Position numbers and translations under genes: made by a program. DNA of 14,988 nucleotides. Source: JBPYFK01 sp051984675. GTDB lineage: Bacteria > Actinomycetota > Actinomycetes > Mycobacteriales > Pseudonocardiaceae. Positions 6,553 through 13,604 of this stretch are shown piece by piece. The stretch covers positions 1 to 14,988 of the forward strand of contig JBPYFK010000177.1 of assembly GCA_051984675.1 (NCBI GenBank), given 5' to 3'. Below the pieces are notes generated by a model. That model was given only the letters and a program-made list of their open reading frames with translations. It was not told the origin of the DNA and did no database searches. Positions within the stretch are counted from its first letter, which is position 1, and each line of letters opens with the position of its first letter.

Positions 6553-7047
6553 TCAGCCCTGTGCGAGCTTGGCCTGCCACATCCAGTGGGCCTCTTCGAG
6601 CTTGGCCGTGATCGACAGGAACAGGTCCTGGGTGACCAGGTCGGTCTTGTCGGTCTCGTCGATGCGGGCACGCATCCGGTGGATGATGTTCTCCAGGGTC
6701 GTCGTCATCGCCTCGACGACCTCGCGGTCCTGCCGCCATCCCGCGGCGAAATCCGGCAGCCCGGAACTCTCCGCGACGGTGCGTGCCCGCCCGTCCGGCG
6801 GCGTCCCGAGCGTCGCGCACCGCTCCGCGACATCGTCGGCGCAGTTGCGCGCGGTGTTGACCAGCTCGTCCAGGTGTAGATGCACATCCCGGAAGAACGG
6901 GCCGACGACGTTCCAGTGCGCCTGCTTCGCCACCAGGTGCAGGTCGACGAGTTCGAGCAGCGCGCTTTCCAGCGCCTTGGCGGTCAGATCGCGCTCGGCG
7001 TGGCCCAGCGGGCTCGTGATCGGCGACTTCTGGTTCTTCCCAGCCAT
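6553..7047 (-). CDS. dps: Dps family ferritin-like DNA-protecting protein
   Basis: This 164-residue protein oxidises and stores iron and shields DNA in starved or oxidatively stressed cells; the family forms a 12-subunit shell. The ferroxidase ligands are visible with exact family spacing: His44 in AHWNVVGPFF, His56 and Asp60 in DVHLHLDE, and Asp71 and Glu75 in ADDVAER. These match the E. coli Dps set (His51, His63, Asp67, Asp78, Glu82). A 20-residue polar N-terminal tail with several lysines precedes the first helix and might contact DNA. ATG at 7047 has GGGAGG about 8 nt upstream; the frame extends further but only through intergenic repeats. A sigma-B/F-like promoter and tandem repeats lie just upstream. 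The FMN reductase gene precedes it on the same strand. Confidence 0.95.
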   Translation of the reverse strand: MAGKNQKSPITSPLGHAERDLTAKALESALLELVDLHLVAKQAHWNVVGPFFRDVHLHLDELVNTARNCADDVAERCATLGTPPDGRARTVAESSGLPDFAAGWRQDREVVEAMTTTLENIIHRMRARIDETDKTDLVTQDLFLSITAKLEEAHWMWQAKLAQG

Positions 7048-7095
7048 GTTTCCCGCCTCCCAGGGAGAGTCGATGGTCAGGTCACTGGCCCGGGG

Positions 7096-7120
7096 ATACC
7101 CGCGATGCCGGGGACTCAAC
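7096..7120 (-). promoter_or_regulatory. Sigma-B/sigma-F-like promoter of dps
   Basis: Read on the minus strand, GTTG (7120-7117), 15 nt of spacer and GGGTAT (7101-7096) match the general-stress sigma factor consensus of actinobacteria (about GTTT, 14-16 nt, GGGTAT) except for one base. The transcription start would fall near 7088, leaving a leader of about 40 nt before the dps ATG at 7047. Dps genes are known targets of such sigma factors in related bacteria. The -35 element lies inside the first tandem repeat. Confidence 0.55.
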
Positions 7121-7166
7121 TCGCATCCAGGACTGAACTCACACCCAGGGACTCGACTCACACCCA
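7112..7166. repeat. Three tandem 18-19 bp direct repeats upstream of dps
   Basis: The units are GGACTCAACTCGCATCCA (7112-7129), GGACTGAACTCACACCCA (7130-7147) and GGGACTCGACTCACACCCA (7148-7166), directly abutting. Each contains a doubled ACTC-type core. They fill most of the 125-bp gap between the FMN reductase stop codon and dps and overlap the -35 element of the candidate dps promoter. Confidence 0.8.
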
Positions 7167-7172
7167 GCCGGT

Positions 7173-7730
7173 TCACATGCGGTGAGCTGCGAACTCCACC
7201 ACCTGTCGCCCGATCGTGCGAAGAGTGTCGATGACCTTCGGGTCCGGGCAGTCCCCGTCCGGGCCGAGCGGTGTCTCCGCCGAGTTCACCGCCGCTCCCA
7301 GTGGGGTCGGCCAGCCGCGCAGCGCGTGCACGACCGAGCGCAGCCCCTGCAGAGTGGTGACCGTCGCCTGCCAGCCGTAGGCGGTCCCAATGCACCCCAC
7401 GGCCCGCCCGTCCAGGTACGGGTGCGGCTCGTCGCGCAGGTCCTCCACGTAGTCCAGTGCGTTCTTGATCAACCCGGAGATCGTCCCGTGGTAGCCGGGC
7501 GAGGACAGCACCACGCCGTCAGCCTGGCGCAGCGCCGCCACCAGCTCACGCGCACTGTCCGAACGCTCGGTGACCAGCGGGTCGTAGAACGGAAGGACCA
7601 GGTCGGCACCGGTGAGCTCGATGACCTTCGCGCCGGCTTCGCGGGCTCCGTCGAGCGCGACGCGCAGCGCGCGTTCCGACTGCGAGTCGGAACGCACCGA
7701 CCCTCCGATCCCCACCACGGTAATCGCCAC
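7173..7730 (-). CDS. NADPH-dependent FMN reductase family protein (flavodoxin-like fold)
   Basis: This 185-residue protein is an NAD(P)H-dependent FMN or quinone reductase of the flavodoxin-like fold. The FMN phosphate loop is GIGGSVRSDSQSERAL (about 7-22). The flavin-ring segment is SSPGYHGTISGLIKNALDYV (76-95), which matches the family pattern SPxYxGxxxGxLKNAlD. A third loop is CIGTAYGWQ (about 113-121). GTG at 7730 is preceded by GGAAGGA with about 8 nt spacing. The enzyme probably reduces flavin, quinone or another electrophile in the cytoplasm, consistent with its Dps and OYE neighbours. The dps gene follows after 125 nt that carry a separate promoter, so the two need not be one operon. 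The physiological substrate cannot be told. Confidence 0.88.
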   Translation of the reverse strand: MAITVVGIGGSVRSDSQSERALRVALDGAREAGAKVIELTGADLVLPFYDPLVTERSDSARELVAALRQADGVVLSSPGYHGTISGLIKNALDYVEDLRDEPHPYLDGRAVGCIGTAYGWQATVTTLQGLRSVVHALRGWPTPLGAAVNSAETPLGPDGDCPDPKVIDTLRTIGRQVVEFAAHRM

Positions 7731-7868
7731 GGCCGATTCCTTCCCTGTTCGACGACCGGCCCACGTTACGACCCCGCACCGGATCGACGCTGCCCGCAGT
7801 GGATCGCCTCACAACCAGGATGACAGGTCCGGCGGCACCGGAGAGTCGAACGGGTCTCCCGCCCATAC

Positions 7869-7885
7869 CTACTCACAAGTAGTGT
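7869..7885 (+). promoter_or_regulatory. Small palindrome and -10-like box upstream of the lipase gene
   Basis: CTACT (7869-7873), CACA and AGTAG (7878-7882) form a short inverted repeat that overlaps a -10-like hexamer, TAGTGT (7880-7885), 35 nt before the GTG start at 7920. A repressor bound there would block the promoter. No good -35 box is seen, so this is weak. Confidence 0.3.
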
Positions 7886-7919
7886 CAGGGGACGCGAACG
7901 ATCCTCGGAGGTGTTCGAA

Positions 7920-9161
7920 GTGCCCCGGAGCGAGATGTCCCCGAACGACCCGCCCGCCTGGCAGAAGCAGCTGATGGCAGCGCCGCTCAAGGTGATCTTC
8001 GGTCTTCCCCGGCCGCTGTTACGCGCCATCGCTGGAGCGCCCCTGCACCTCGACGGTCAGCGGTTGGCGCTGGAAGTGCAGGTCCTACTACGGCTGATGC
8101 GCTTGACCAAGCGGGACAAGCTCTCGCATCCCTCGGTCTCGGCCGCGCGTGCGGGAATGCGCGCCGGCCGTCACCTCACCGGCGCGAGACCGTTACCGGG
8201 CGTGCATGTCAAATCACTGTCCGTTCCCTCGGACTCGGGTTCGATCCCCGCGCGCCTCTACCGTCCGCAGCAACTCTCGGACACCAGCGAGCTGCTGGTC
8301 TACTACCACGGCGGCGGTTGGGTCATCGGCGATCTCGACAGCCACGACGACCTCTGCCGGTTCCTGGCGCTCCAGGCTGGGCTGCGTGTGCTCTCGGTGG
8401 ACTACCGCCTCGCGCCCGAGCACCGGTTCCCGGCCGCCGTGGACGATGCGCTCGCCGCTTACCAGTACGCCGTCAACAACGCCGCTGAGCTGGGAACGGC
8501 GCCCGGCAAGATCGCGGTCGGCGGGGACAGCGCGGGCGGAAACCTGGCCGCCGTGGTGGCCCACCACGCCACCCGCGCAGGCTGGACGCCGCCGATCCAC
8601 CAGCTGCTCCTCTACCCGGCGGTGGACGCGAGCCAGCGCAGGCGCTCCCGCGAGCTGTTCGGCAACGGGTTTCTGCTCACCGACGGCGACATGGACTGGT
8701 TCCTGGACCATTACGCACCGAACGGCGAGTCCCGTAGCGATCCACGCCTGTCGGTCCTGCTGTCCGACGACTTCAAGGGCCTGCCCCCGGCCCAGATCGT
8801 CACCGCCGGGTTCGACCCGCTCCGGGACGAGGGTGAGGCGTATGCGCAACGGCTGTCCGAGGCCGGTGTGCCGGTGCACCTGCGGCGCTTCGAGAACCTG
8901 ATCCACGGCTTCGTGAGCATGCGCCAGGTCGGAGGTGTGTTCCACGACTCGCTGCTGGAGATCGCCGGATCGCTGCGCGCCGCCCTCGCGCTTCGCGATT
9001 CGCTGGCGCGCGGGAGCTCCAGCCGTGCGCGCAAGAGCACGGGTAACAGCAAGGCCAGCGGAAACAGCAAGAGCAGCAGCGGGAGCGCCAAGAGCAACAC
9101 AAGCGGGAACAAGAGCACTACGAGCCGGAGCAGGAAGACGACACCGAAGACGAACAACTAA
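7920..9161 (+). CDS. Alpha/beta hydrolase, hormone-sensitive-lipase family (type IV esterase/lipase)
   Basis: This 413-residue esterase/lipase resembles mycobacterial Lip-type enzymes. After an N-terminal cap region (about 1-100), the catalytic domain shows the oxyanion motif HGGGW (130-134), SVDYRLAPEHRFPAA (159-173), nucleophile Ser204 in GDSAGG, Asp299 in AGFDPLRDEG and His329 in LIHGF. The triad is complete. The likely substrates are short to medium acyl esters. GTG at 7920 has GGAGG (7907-7911) 8 nt upstream; the GTG at 7911 overlaps that site, and ATG at 7935 is another option. The last 50 residues (about 364-413) are a tail made almost only of Ser, Lys, Asn, Thr, Gly and Arg, which ordinary family members lack. 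No signal peptide is obvious. Confidence 0.92.
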   Translation: MPRSEMSPNDPPAWQKQLMAAPLKVIFGLPRPLLRAIAGAPLHLDGQRLALEVQVLLRLMRLTKRDKLSHPSVSAARAGMRAGRHLTGARPLPGVHVKSLSVPSDSGSIPARLYRPQQLSDTSELLVYYHGGGWVIGDLDSHDDLCRFLALQAGLRVLSVDYRLAPEHRFPAAVDDALAAYQYAVNNAAELGTAPGKIAVGGDSAGGNLAAVVAHHATRAGWTPPIHQLLLYPAVDASQRRRSRELFGNGFLLTDGDMDWFLDHYAPNGESRSDPRLSVLLSDDFKGLPPAQIVTAGFDPLRDEGEAYAQRLSEAGVPVHLRRFENLIHGFVSMRQVGGVFHDSLLEIAGSLRAALALRDSLARGSSSRARKSTGNSKASGNSKSSSGSAKSNTSGNKSTTSRSRKTTPKTNN

Positions 9162-9254
9162 GACGCCCGAGTGGACCAACTGGCGACGCTCGCCGGCCCA
9201 CCACCGTTCGGTCACTGATCGCTCACTTCACACTGTGCGGCTGTCGCAGCGCGC
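9162..9254. other. Convergent intergenic gap between the lipase and LuxR-type regulator
   Basis: This 93-bp gap separates two gene ends. It holds a short stem, GGCGA (9182-9186) and TCGCC (9190-9194) around CGC, which might act as a weak terminator. Nothing else stands out. Confidence 0.3.
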
Positions 9255-11840
9255 TCAACCCTGCTCGTAGCCGAGGATCTCGCGGAGCCTGGCGAGGAGT
9301 TCGTCCCGCGTCGAGCAGGCGAGGCGCTGGCGGATGCGGCCGATGTGGTGCTCGACGGTCTTCGCGGAGATGAACAGCCGCTTGCCGACCTGCTTGTAGG
9401 TCAAACCGGCGAGCACCAGCTCGGCCACCTCCCGCTCGCGGTCGCTGAGCGGGGGCGGCTCGGTGGAGTGGTGCGTGCTGGCCGGCGTGGTACTGGTCGG
9501 CGTGGCGGGGTTCTTGCGCGGCCGGGACGTCTTGCCCTGCATCGACCGGGCGCACTCCAGCAGCGCGACCGTGGTCTTGCGTTCGGTCGTCCGAATCGCG
9601 GCCTGGCCCGCGAGCCGGGCACCGTCCCAGGCCAGGCCGGCGGCCTGCAGGCCACGCGCGGCCTGTTCGGCCTGGTCGTGGTTCACCTTGCCTTCCAGGG
9701 CGTCGAGCCACACCCGCGCGCCGGTCGCCATGGCGCCCAGCATCGGCGTGTGCTCGGCCATCCGCTGGAGGGTGTCCGCATGCTCGGCGGCGGCTTCCAT
9801 CCGCTCGCCGACGATCGCGCCGTGCAGGCACCGCCAATGCAGGAAAGCGCTCCACAGCGGCGGATTGCCCAGCCGGGCCAGCATCGCCCACGCTTCGGCG
9901 ATATGCGGGCGAATCCAGTCGGTGTCGCGCAGCCGCGCCGCGGCAACCGCCAACTCCCCCAGCGGTAGCAGGGAGAACAGGTCTACGGGGTGGTGGGCGA
10001 CAGCGACCCGGGCCCGCCCCCGTACCTCGCCCAGGGCGGACATGTCGTTGTCGCGGTTGGCGATTCCCGCTTCGAGCGCCACCGCCATCAGCGCGTCCCG
10101 CGCATGCGGCTCACCGGCGGCGCCGAGCGCTTCGTCGAGTTTCTTGCGCGCGGTCACCGTGTCACCGCGCAGCAGTGCCGGCCAGACGGCCAGCAGCTGG
10201 TGCCGCAGGTGCGCCAGTGGCCCACCGGTACCGGAGGCCATCGCGCGATCCACAGTGGACTCCGCCACCTCGATCGAGCCGTACTGCATGGCGACGATCG
10301 CGGCAGCGGCAGCCGGCGTATCCGGCACCAGCAGCGCGCGGCCCGCGGACTCCGACAGCGCGGCCGAGTTGACCAATGTGGACAGTGCGGTGGCCGCTGA
10401 GCCGGCGATCGACTCGCGCATCCCCTCGGCCAGCGAGGTCGCCGACCCCGCCATCGAGGTCGGCGGTCCGCTGTCGCGTAACGCGGCGAGCAGCGGCTCG
10501 GCCTGCTCCAGCTGACCAGTGGCGAGCAGTCCCACCACGGCATAGGCGGCATCCCCGGACCAGTGCAGGCTTGCCGCCGACCACCGGCACAGCTCGGCGG
10601 AACGCGCCAGCAGCCCCCGGTGCGCGAGGGCACTTGCCGCGACCTGCGCGGCCAGCCCCCGATCCTGCACGGATTCGTCGAGCAGGATCTGGTCAGCCAT
10701 ACGCAGCGCACCATCGATGTCACCGCGCAGAACCGCCGCGAGCGCCCTCGGTGCTCCAGTACGTGCGGGGGGCGCGCCCGTCGCGGCAGCGGCGTCCAGC
10801 AGCGCGATCGCGAGATCGGGTGAGTCCGGCAGCGCTTCCCGGGCCGCCCGCTCGAAAGCGGTGGCCATGATCGGCTCGGGCACCAGCGGTGCGTTCAGCA
10901 ACGGCCGGGTCAGCGCGAGCAGCGGTCCCCCCGCGCGCAACTGGTGCTCGATCAGCCGGCGGAGGACGGCCAGCCGGCTCTCCCACGGCGTCAGCGCCAG
11001 CACCGCCTGCCGCGCGACCGGCAGCAGCGCGTCGGCGGCGTCGAGCAGCCCGCTCGCGCGAGCGGCGGCCATCGCCGCACCGGCCGAGGGCGCGTCCAAG
11101 TCCAGCAGGGTGGCCAGCAGGTCAGGGTGCGGGGTGGCGCCGAGCGCGAGCGCGACCAGGCACTGCCGGGTGCGGTCATCGAGTCGGTCCAGGTCGTGCT
11201 GGAACTGGTCGAGAACGCTGCGCGGGACCTCGCCGTCGGTCAGTTCCGCGCCACTGCCCAGGGCAGTGAGGATGCGGACCACCAGGCGCGGCACCCCGCC
11301 GGTCAGCGCCCGGATGTGCTCGCTCAGCCGGGAAGCGGGCGGGTTCCCCAGCACTTCCCGCGCATACTCGGTGATCGCGTTGGAGTCCAGAACGCCCAGG
11401 AGCACCGGGGCACCGTTGCGTCCCAGCCCAGCGATGAGCTCGTCGAACTCCGCCGAACGAGGCCACGGCCGGTAGGCGACGACCAGCTTCGTTCCGGCTG
11501 TCTGGGCAAGCGCGCGAAGCTGCGCCAAGCGCTGGTGATCCAACCGGTGCGCGTCGTCCACCAGGACCGCCGGCATGCCGGTGCCCTCCGCCGGCGCGAG
11601 CTTCGCCACGTCCAGTGACGGCTCCGCGCCGTCCACGACCGGAACGCCGGCCTCCTGGTAGACCCGCGCCAGCTCGGCCAGCAGGGTTGTCTTCCCGTAC
11701 CCGCCCGCGCCCTGAACAGCGACCGTGATCGGCGCGGTCGGGTCGGCCGCGACCGCGGCCCGCAACCGCGGCGCGTCTGCGCCGGAGGGCAGCCCGGGGC
11801 CGATGGTCGCCTTCGGAGCGCGTGCTGTCGGGTTCAACAA
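9255..11840 (-). CDS. Large LuxR-type transcriptional regulator with AAA/STAND-like ATPase domain
   Basis: This regulator of about 861 residues has the LAL/MalT-like layout. An N-terminal ATPase has Walker A GAGGYGKT (44-51) and Walker B VLVDD (92-96). A long Ala/Leu-rich helical middle (about 220-740) is probably a TPR-like sensor region. A Ser/Thr/Pro-rich linker (about 765-797) leads to the LuxR DNA-binding helix-turn-helix at 796-861 (SDREREVAELVLAGLTYKQV, then ISAKTVEHHIGRIRQRL). In M. tuberculosis a regulator gene (Rv0339c) of this kind lies beside and divergent from iniB, so control of the neighbouring hsp70-like and iniB-like genes is likely by analogy. The start appears to be one of two consecutive TTG codons (11840 or 11837); no ATG or GTG lies between the upstream in-frame TGA and these, and AAGGA sits 3 or 6 nt ahead. 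Confidence 0.9.
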   Translation of the reverse strand: MLNPTARAPKATIGPGLPSGADAPRLRAAVAADPTAPITVAVQGAGGYGKTTLLAELARVYQEAGVPVVDGAEPSLDVAKLAPAEGTGMPAVLVDDAHRLDHQRLAQLRALAQTAGTKLVVAYRPWPRSAEFDELIAGLGRNGAPVLLGVLDSNAITEYAREVLGNPPASRLSEHIRALTGGVPRLVVRILTALGSGAELTDGEVPRSVLDQFQHDLDRLDDRTRQCLVALALGATPHPDLLATLLDLDAPSAGAAMAAARASGLLDAADALLPVARQAVLALTPWESRLAVLRRLIEHQLRAGGPLLALTRPLLNAPLVPEPIMATAFERAAREALPDSPDLAIALLDAAAATGAPPARTGAPRALAAVLRGDIDGALRMADQILLDESVQDRGLAAQVAASALAHRGLLARSAELCRWSAASLHWSGDAAYAVVGLLATGQLEQAEPLLAALRDSGPPTSMAGSATSLAEGMRESIAGSAATALSTLVNSAALSESAGRALLVPDTPAAAAAIVAMQYGSIEVAESTVDRAMASGTGGPLAHLRHQLLAVWPALLRGDTVTARKKLDEALGAAGEPHARDALMAVALEAGIANRDNDMSALGEVRGRARVAVAHHPVDLFSLLPLGELAVAAARLRDTDWIRPHIAEAWAMLARLGNPPLWSAFLHWRCLHGAIVGERMEAAAEHADTLQRMAEHTPMLGAMATGARVWLDALEGKVNHDQAEQAARGLQAAGLAWDGARLAGQAAIRTTERKTTVALLECARSMQGKTSRPRKNPATPTSTTPASTHHSTEPPPLSDREREVAELVLAGLTYKQVGKRLFISAKTVEHHIGRIRQRLACSTRDELLARLREILGYEQG

Positions 11841-11907
11841 CCGTCCTTCGTTCGCCGGTGCGTCGCACTGGGGCGTGCCGCCAGTACCTGCCTCTCGATC
11901 TCAGTGC
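11841..11907 (-). promoter_or_regulatory. Short spacer between the hsp70-like and LuxR-type genes
   Basis: The 67 nt between the two minus-strand genes contain the AAGGA ribosome site of the regulator and a short inverted repeat, ACTGG (11867-11871) and CCAGT (11881-11885). No convincing promoter is seen, so the regulator may be read through from the hsp70-like gene. Confidence 0.3.
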
Positions 11908-13287
11908 TTATAGGTGCCCGAGCATCCCCCAAAAACCCCCGGAGTTCGGCGTCCCGCCCAAGTAGAAGCGCCAGTAGAACCAGAGCACGCCGAACACGAT
12001 GAACAGTGCGGCAGCGGTCAGCTTGGCGATCTTCTTCGCCGGGTGGGGCGGTGGCGGCTCCTCGACGTACATCGGCTCGATCTCGACCGAAGGCCGCTCG
12101 GCACGCGCACCGCGCTCCTCCTCGGGCTCGTCGTCCCGCAACATGGAGCCCTGCGCCCGGACGACCAGCTCGGTCTCCGACCCGAGCTGCTTGCGGCCGG
12201 TCTCGGCGGGCAGCGCGGCGATCGCCGCCACTGCCGCGCCACGCGCGGCAACGAGCTCAGGGGCGCTGTCGACCAGGGCTGGCTGCTCCAGCTTCTGGGA
12301 CACGAGGTTGCGTAGCAGCGGAATGCGGGACGCACCGCCGGCCAGCACCACGGCGTCCACCTCTTCCACCGCGAGCGACGATGAATGCAGTACCTGTAAC
12401 AGCAGCTCCGGCACACGTTCCAGGTGGTGTTGGGCGGCCTGCTCGAACCGCGACCGGCTCAGCCGGATCTCGGTCCGCAACTGGGGCAGCGCGACCGGTA
12501 TCGCCACTTCCGGCTGGTAGGAAAGCGTTTCCTTGGCCCAGCCGCAGATCCCACGGATCTGCGCCAGGGCATCCCGGGTGCGCGGCTCGTACGGGTCCAG
12601 CTGCGGAAGCTGGCTGGCGAGTTCGGCGCGGACGTACGAGAACACCTCGTCATCGAGGTCGGTCCCGCTGGGGTGGTCGGAGTCCAGCGGCGATCCGATC
12701 ATCACGAACCCGGGGTCCTTGCGACGCAGCACGGTCGCGTCGAAACCGCTGCCGCCCATGTTCCCGACCAGGACGATCCCGCCATCCTCCACCGGCTGGT
12801 TGTTCGCGTAGTCCACGGCGACCGCGACCGGCTCGGGCAGGAAGGTGACCTCGGACAGCCGCAGCTGCGCCAGCGCCTGGTTGACCACCTGCGCGCGGTA
12901 GGGACCCCAGCTGCTGCTGTGGGCCACGACGATGTGTTCGGGCGGGCGGCCCATCCGAAACGCCACGACGTCGGCCACCCACTCGATCATCCGGGCGGCG
13001 AGCTGGTGAGCCGCGACGAACTCGTCACCGACCAGCAGCGGGATGTCGTCGCCCACCATCCGGGTGAACGACCGCGCGACCTGCCCCTGGTTCGCCGGAC
13101 CGTAGCGGAGGGCCGCATCGCCGGCGGCGAAGGTCCCATCGGCCTGCTTGCACAGCGCGGTGGGCACGACCGGCCCGTGCGAACCGAGCGGAAACGCGGT
13201 CGCCGCCGTCCACTGCTCGCCGTCGCGCCGCGCGGTCGCGGCGGCCGTTCCAGTGGCCCCCAGGTGCACACCCAGGACGTACGGCAT
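11908..13287 (-). CDS. Membrane-anchored Hsp70-like protein with degenerate ATPase site
   Basis: This 459-residue protein has an actin/Hsp70 nucleotide-binding fold followed by an acidic, proline-rich linker (about 384-417) and one transmembrane helix (423-443), not a substrate-binding domain. Lysines 418, 419 and 422 flank the helix, placing the ATPase fold in the cytoplasm. Fold motifs are visible: phosphate-1 (LGVHLGATGT, 5-14), connect region (LPEPVAVAVDYA, 150-161), phosphate-2 (VGNMGGSGFD, 174-183) and adenosine (VLAGGASRIP, 314-323). Compared with E. coli DnaK, Asp8 is His8, Thr11 is Ala11, Lys70 is probably Thr75, Asp194 is Asn176 and Thr199 is Gly181, while Glu171 is kept as Glu152. 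ATP hydrolysis is therefore doubtful. ATG at 13287 gives the proper family N-terminus (MPYVLG) and has GGAGAAGGGG upstream. Confidence 0.88.
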   Translation of the reverse strand: MPYVLGVHLGATGTAAATARRDGEQWTAATAFPLGSHGPVVPTALCKQADGTFAAGDAALRYGPANQGQVARSFTRMVGDDIPLLVGDEFVAAHQLAARMIEWVADVVAFRMGRPPEHIVVAHSSSWGPYRAQVVNQALAQLRLSEVTFLPEPVAVAVDYANNQPVEDGGIVLVGNMGGSGFDATVLRRKDPGFVMIGSPLDSDHPSGTDLDDEVFSYVRAELASQLPQLDPYEPRTRDALAQIRGICGWAKETLSYQPEVAIPVALPQLRTEIRLSRSRFEQAAQHHLERVPELLLQVLHSSSLAVEEVDAVVLAGGASRIPLLRNLVSQKLEQPALVDSAPELVAARGAAVAAIAALPAETGRKQLGSETELVVRAQGSMLRDDEPEEERGARAERPSVEIEPMYVEEPPPPHPAKKIAKLTAAALFIVFGVLWFYWRFYLGGTPNSGGFWGMLGHL

Positions 13288-13386
13288 GTGACCCCTTCTC
13301 CACGCGTGGTTCCCGGCGGCCGCTTGCGGCCACACCGGCCGCGCCGGGCCGCCACTGGCGTCGGTCGACCCAGTTGGAGTCCGACC

Positions 13387-13392
13387 AATCTA
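13387..13392 (-). promoter_or_regulatory. Candidate -10 box of the hsp70-like gene
   Basis: On the minus strand 13392-13387 reads TAGATT, which fits TANNNT. A start near 13380 would leave a leader of about 93 nt. No good -35 box is visible at the usual distance, which fits a promoter that depends on an activator. Confidence 0.35.
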
Positions 13393-13435
13393 GCGTGCCG
13401 GCTTCCAGCAAGAGACACGCACTGTCCCCACGCTT

Positions 13436-13466
13436 CCCCTAACGGGGCACTAGGGGCATCCCCTAA
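13436..13466. promoter_or_regulatory. CCCCTA/TAGGGG palindrome cluster, candidate LuxR-type regulator operator
   Basis: CCCCTAA (13436-13442), TAGGGG (13451-13456) and CCCCTAA (13460-13466) lie within 31 bp. The last two make a perfect 15-bp palindrome, TAGGGG-CAT-CCCCTA (13451-13465), and the first pairs with GGGG at 13444-13447. The palindrome centre is about 75-78 bp upstream of the inferred starts of both divergent transcripts, a usual place for an activator. The neighbouring LuxR-type ATPase is the obvious candidate to bind it. Confidence 0.55.
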
Positions 13467-13498
13467 TAGAGATGTGGATCACTAGGTGTGTTCCCCGA

Positions 13499-13526
13499 TT
13501 GCCCGAGATCCACTCGAAAGTAGGTT
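13499..13526 (+). promoter_or_regulatory. Candidate promoter of the iniB-like gene
   Basis: TTGCCC (13499-13504) and TAGGTT (13521-13526) resemble -35 and -10 boxes with a 16-nt spacer. Transcription would start near 13533, giving a leader of about 72 nt. The GATCCAC arm of an inverted repeat (13507-13513) lies inside the spacer, so a protein bound there would affect polymerase. Confidence 0.4.
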
Positions 13527-13604
13527 TGTCGAGGCGTGCGAGGGAGCCAAAGATCCCCGCCCCGACTCAGATGTGTTCCTAGGAGATCAAGGAGGTCACC
13601 GACG

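Larger units (their letters stand above)
13288..13604. promoter_or_regulatory. Divergent control region between hsp70-like and iniB-like genes
   Basis: This 317-bp gene-free region should hold the promoters of both divergent genes. From left to right it has a GC palindrome GGCCGCTTGCGGCC (13318-13331) in the hsp70-side leader, a minus-strand TAGATT -10-like box (13387-13392), a cluster of CCCCTA/TAGGGG boxes (13436-13466), a GTGGATC/GATCCAC inverted repeat (13474-13480 and 13507-13513), a plus-strand promoter (13499-13526) and a near-perfect Shine-Dalgarno for the iniB-like gene (AAGGAGGTCACC, 13589-13600). No coding sequence is supported here. Confidence 0.6.

Noticed and set aside
11176..11868. 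A 230-codon frame overlapping the start of the LuxR-type regulator
   Set aside because: It is a shifted frame of the same DNA, rich in Arg/Gly/Ala, whereas the regulator frame holds Walker A and B motifs.
13426..13496. Possible G-quadruplex or i-motif from repeated C4/G4 runs
   Set aside because: The runs are on both strands and unevenly spaced, with a gap of about 29 nt to the fourth C-run, so the palindrome reading is better.
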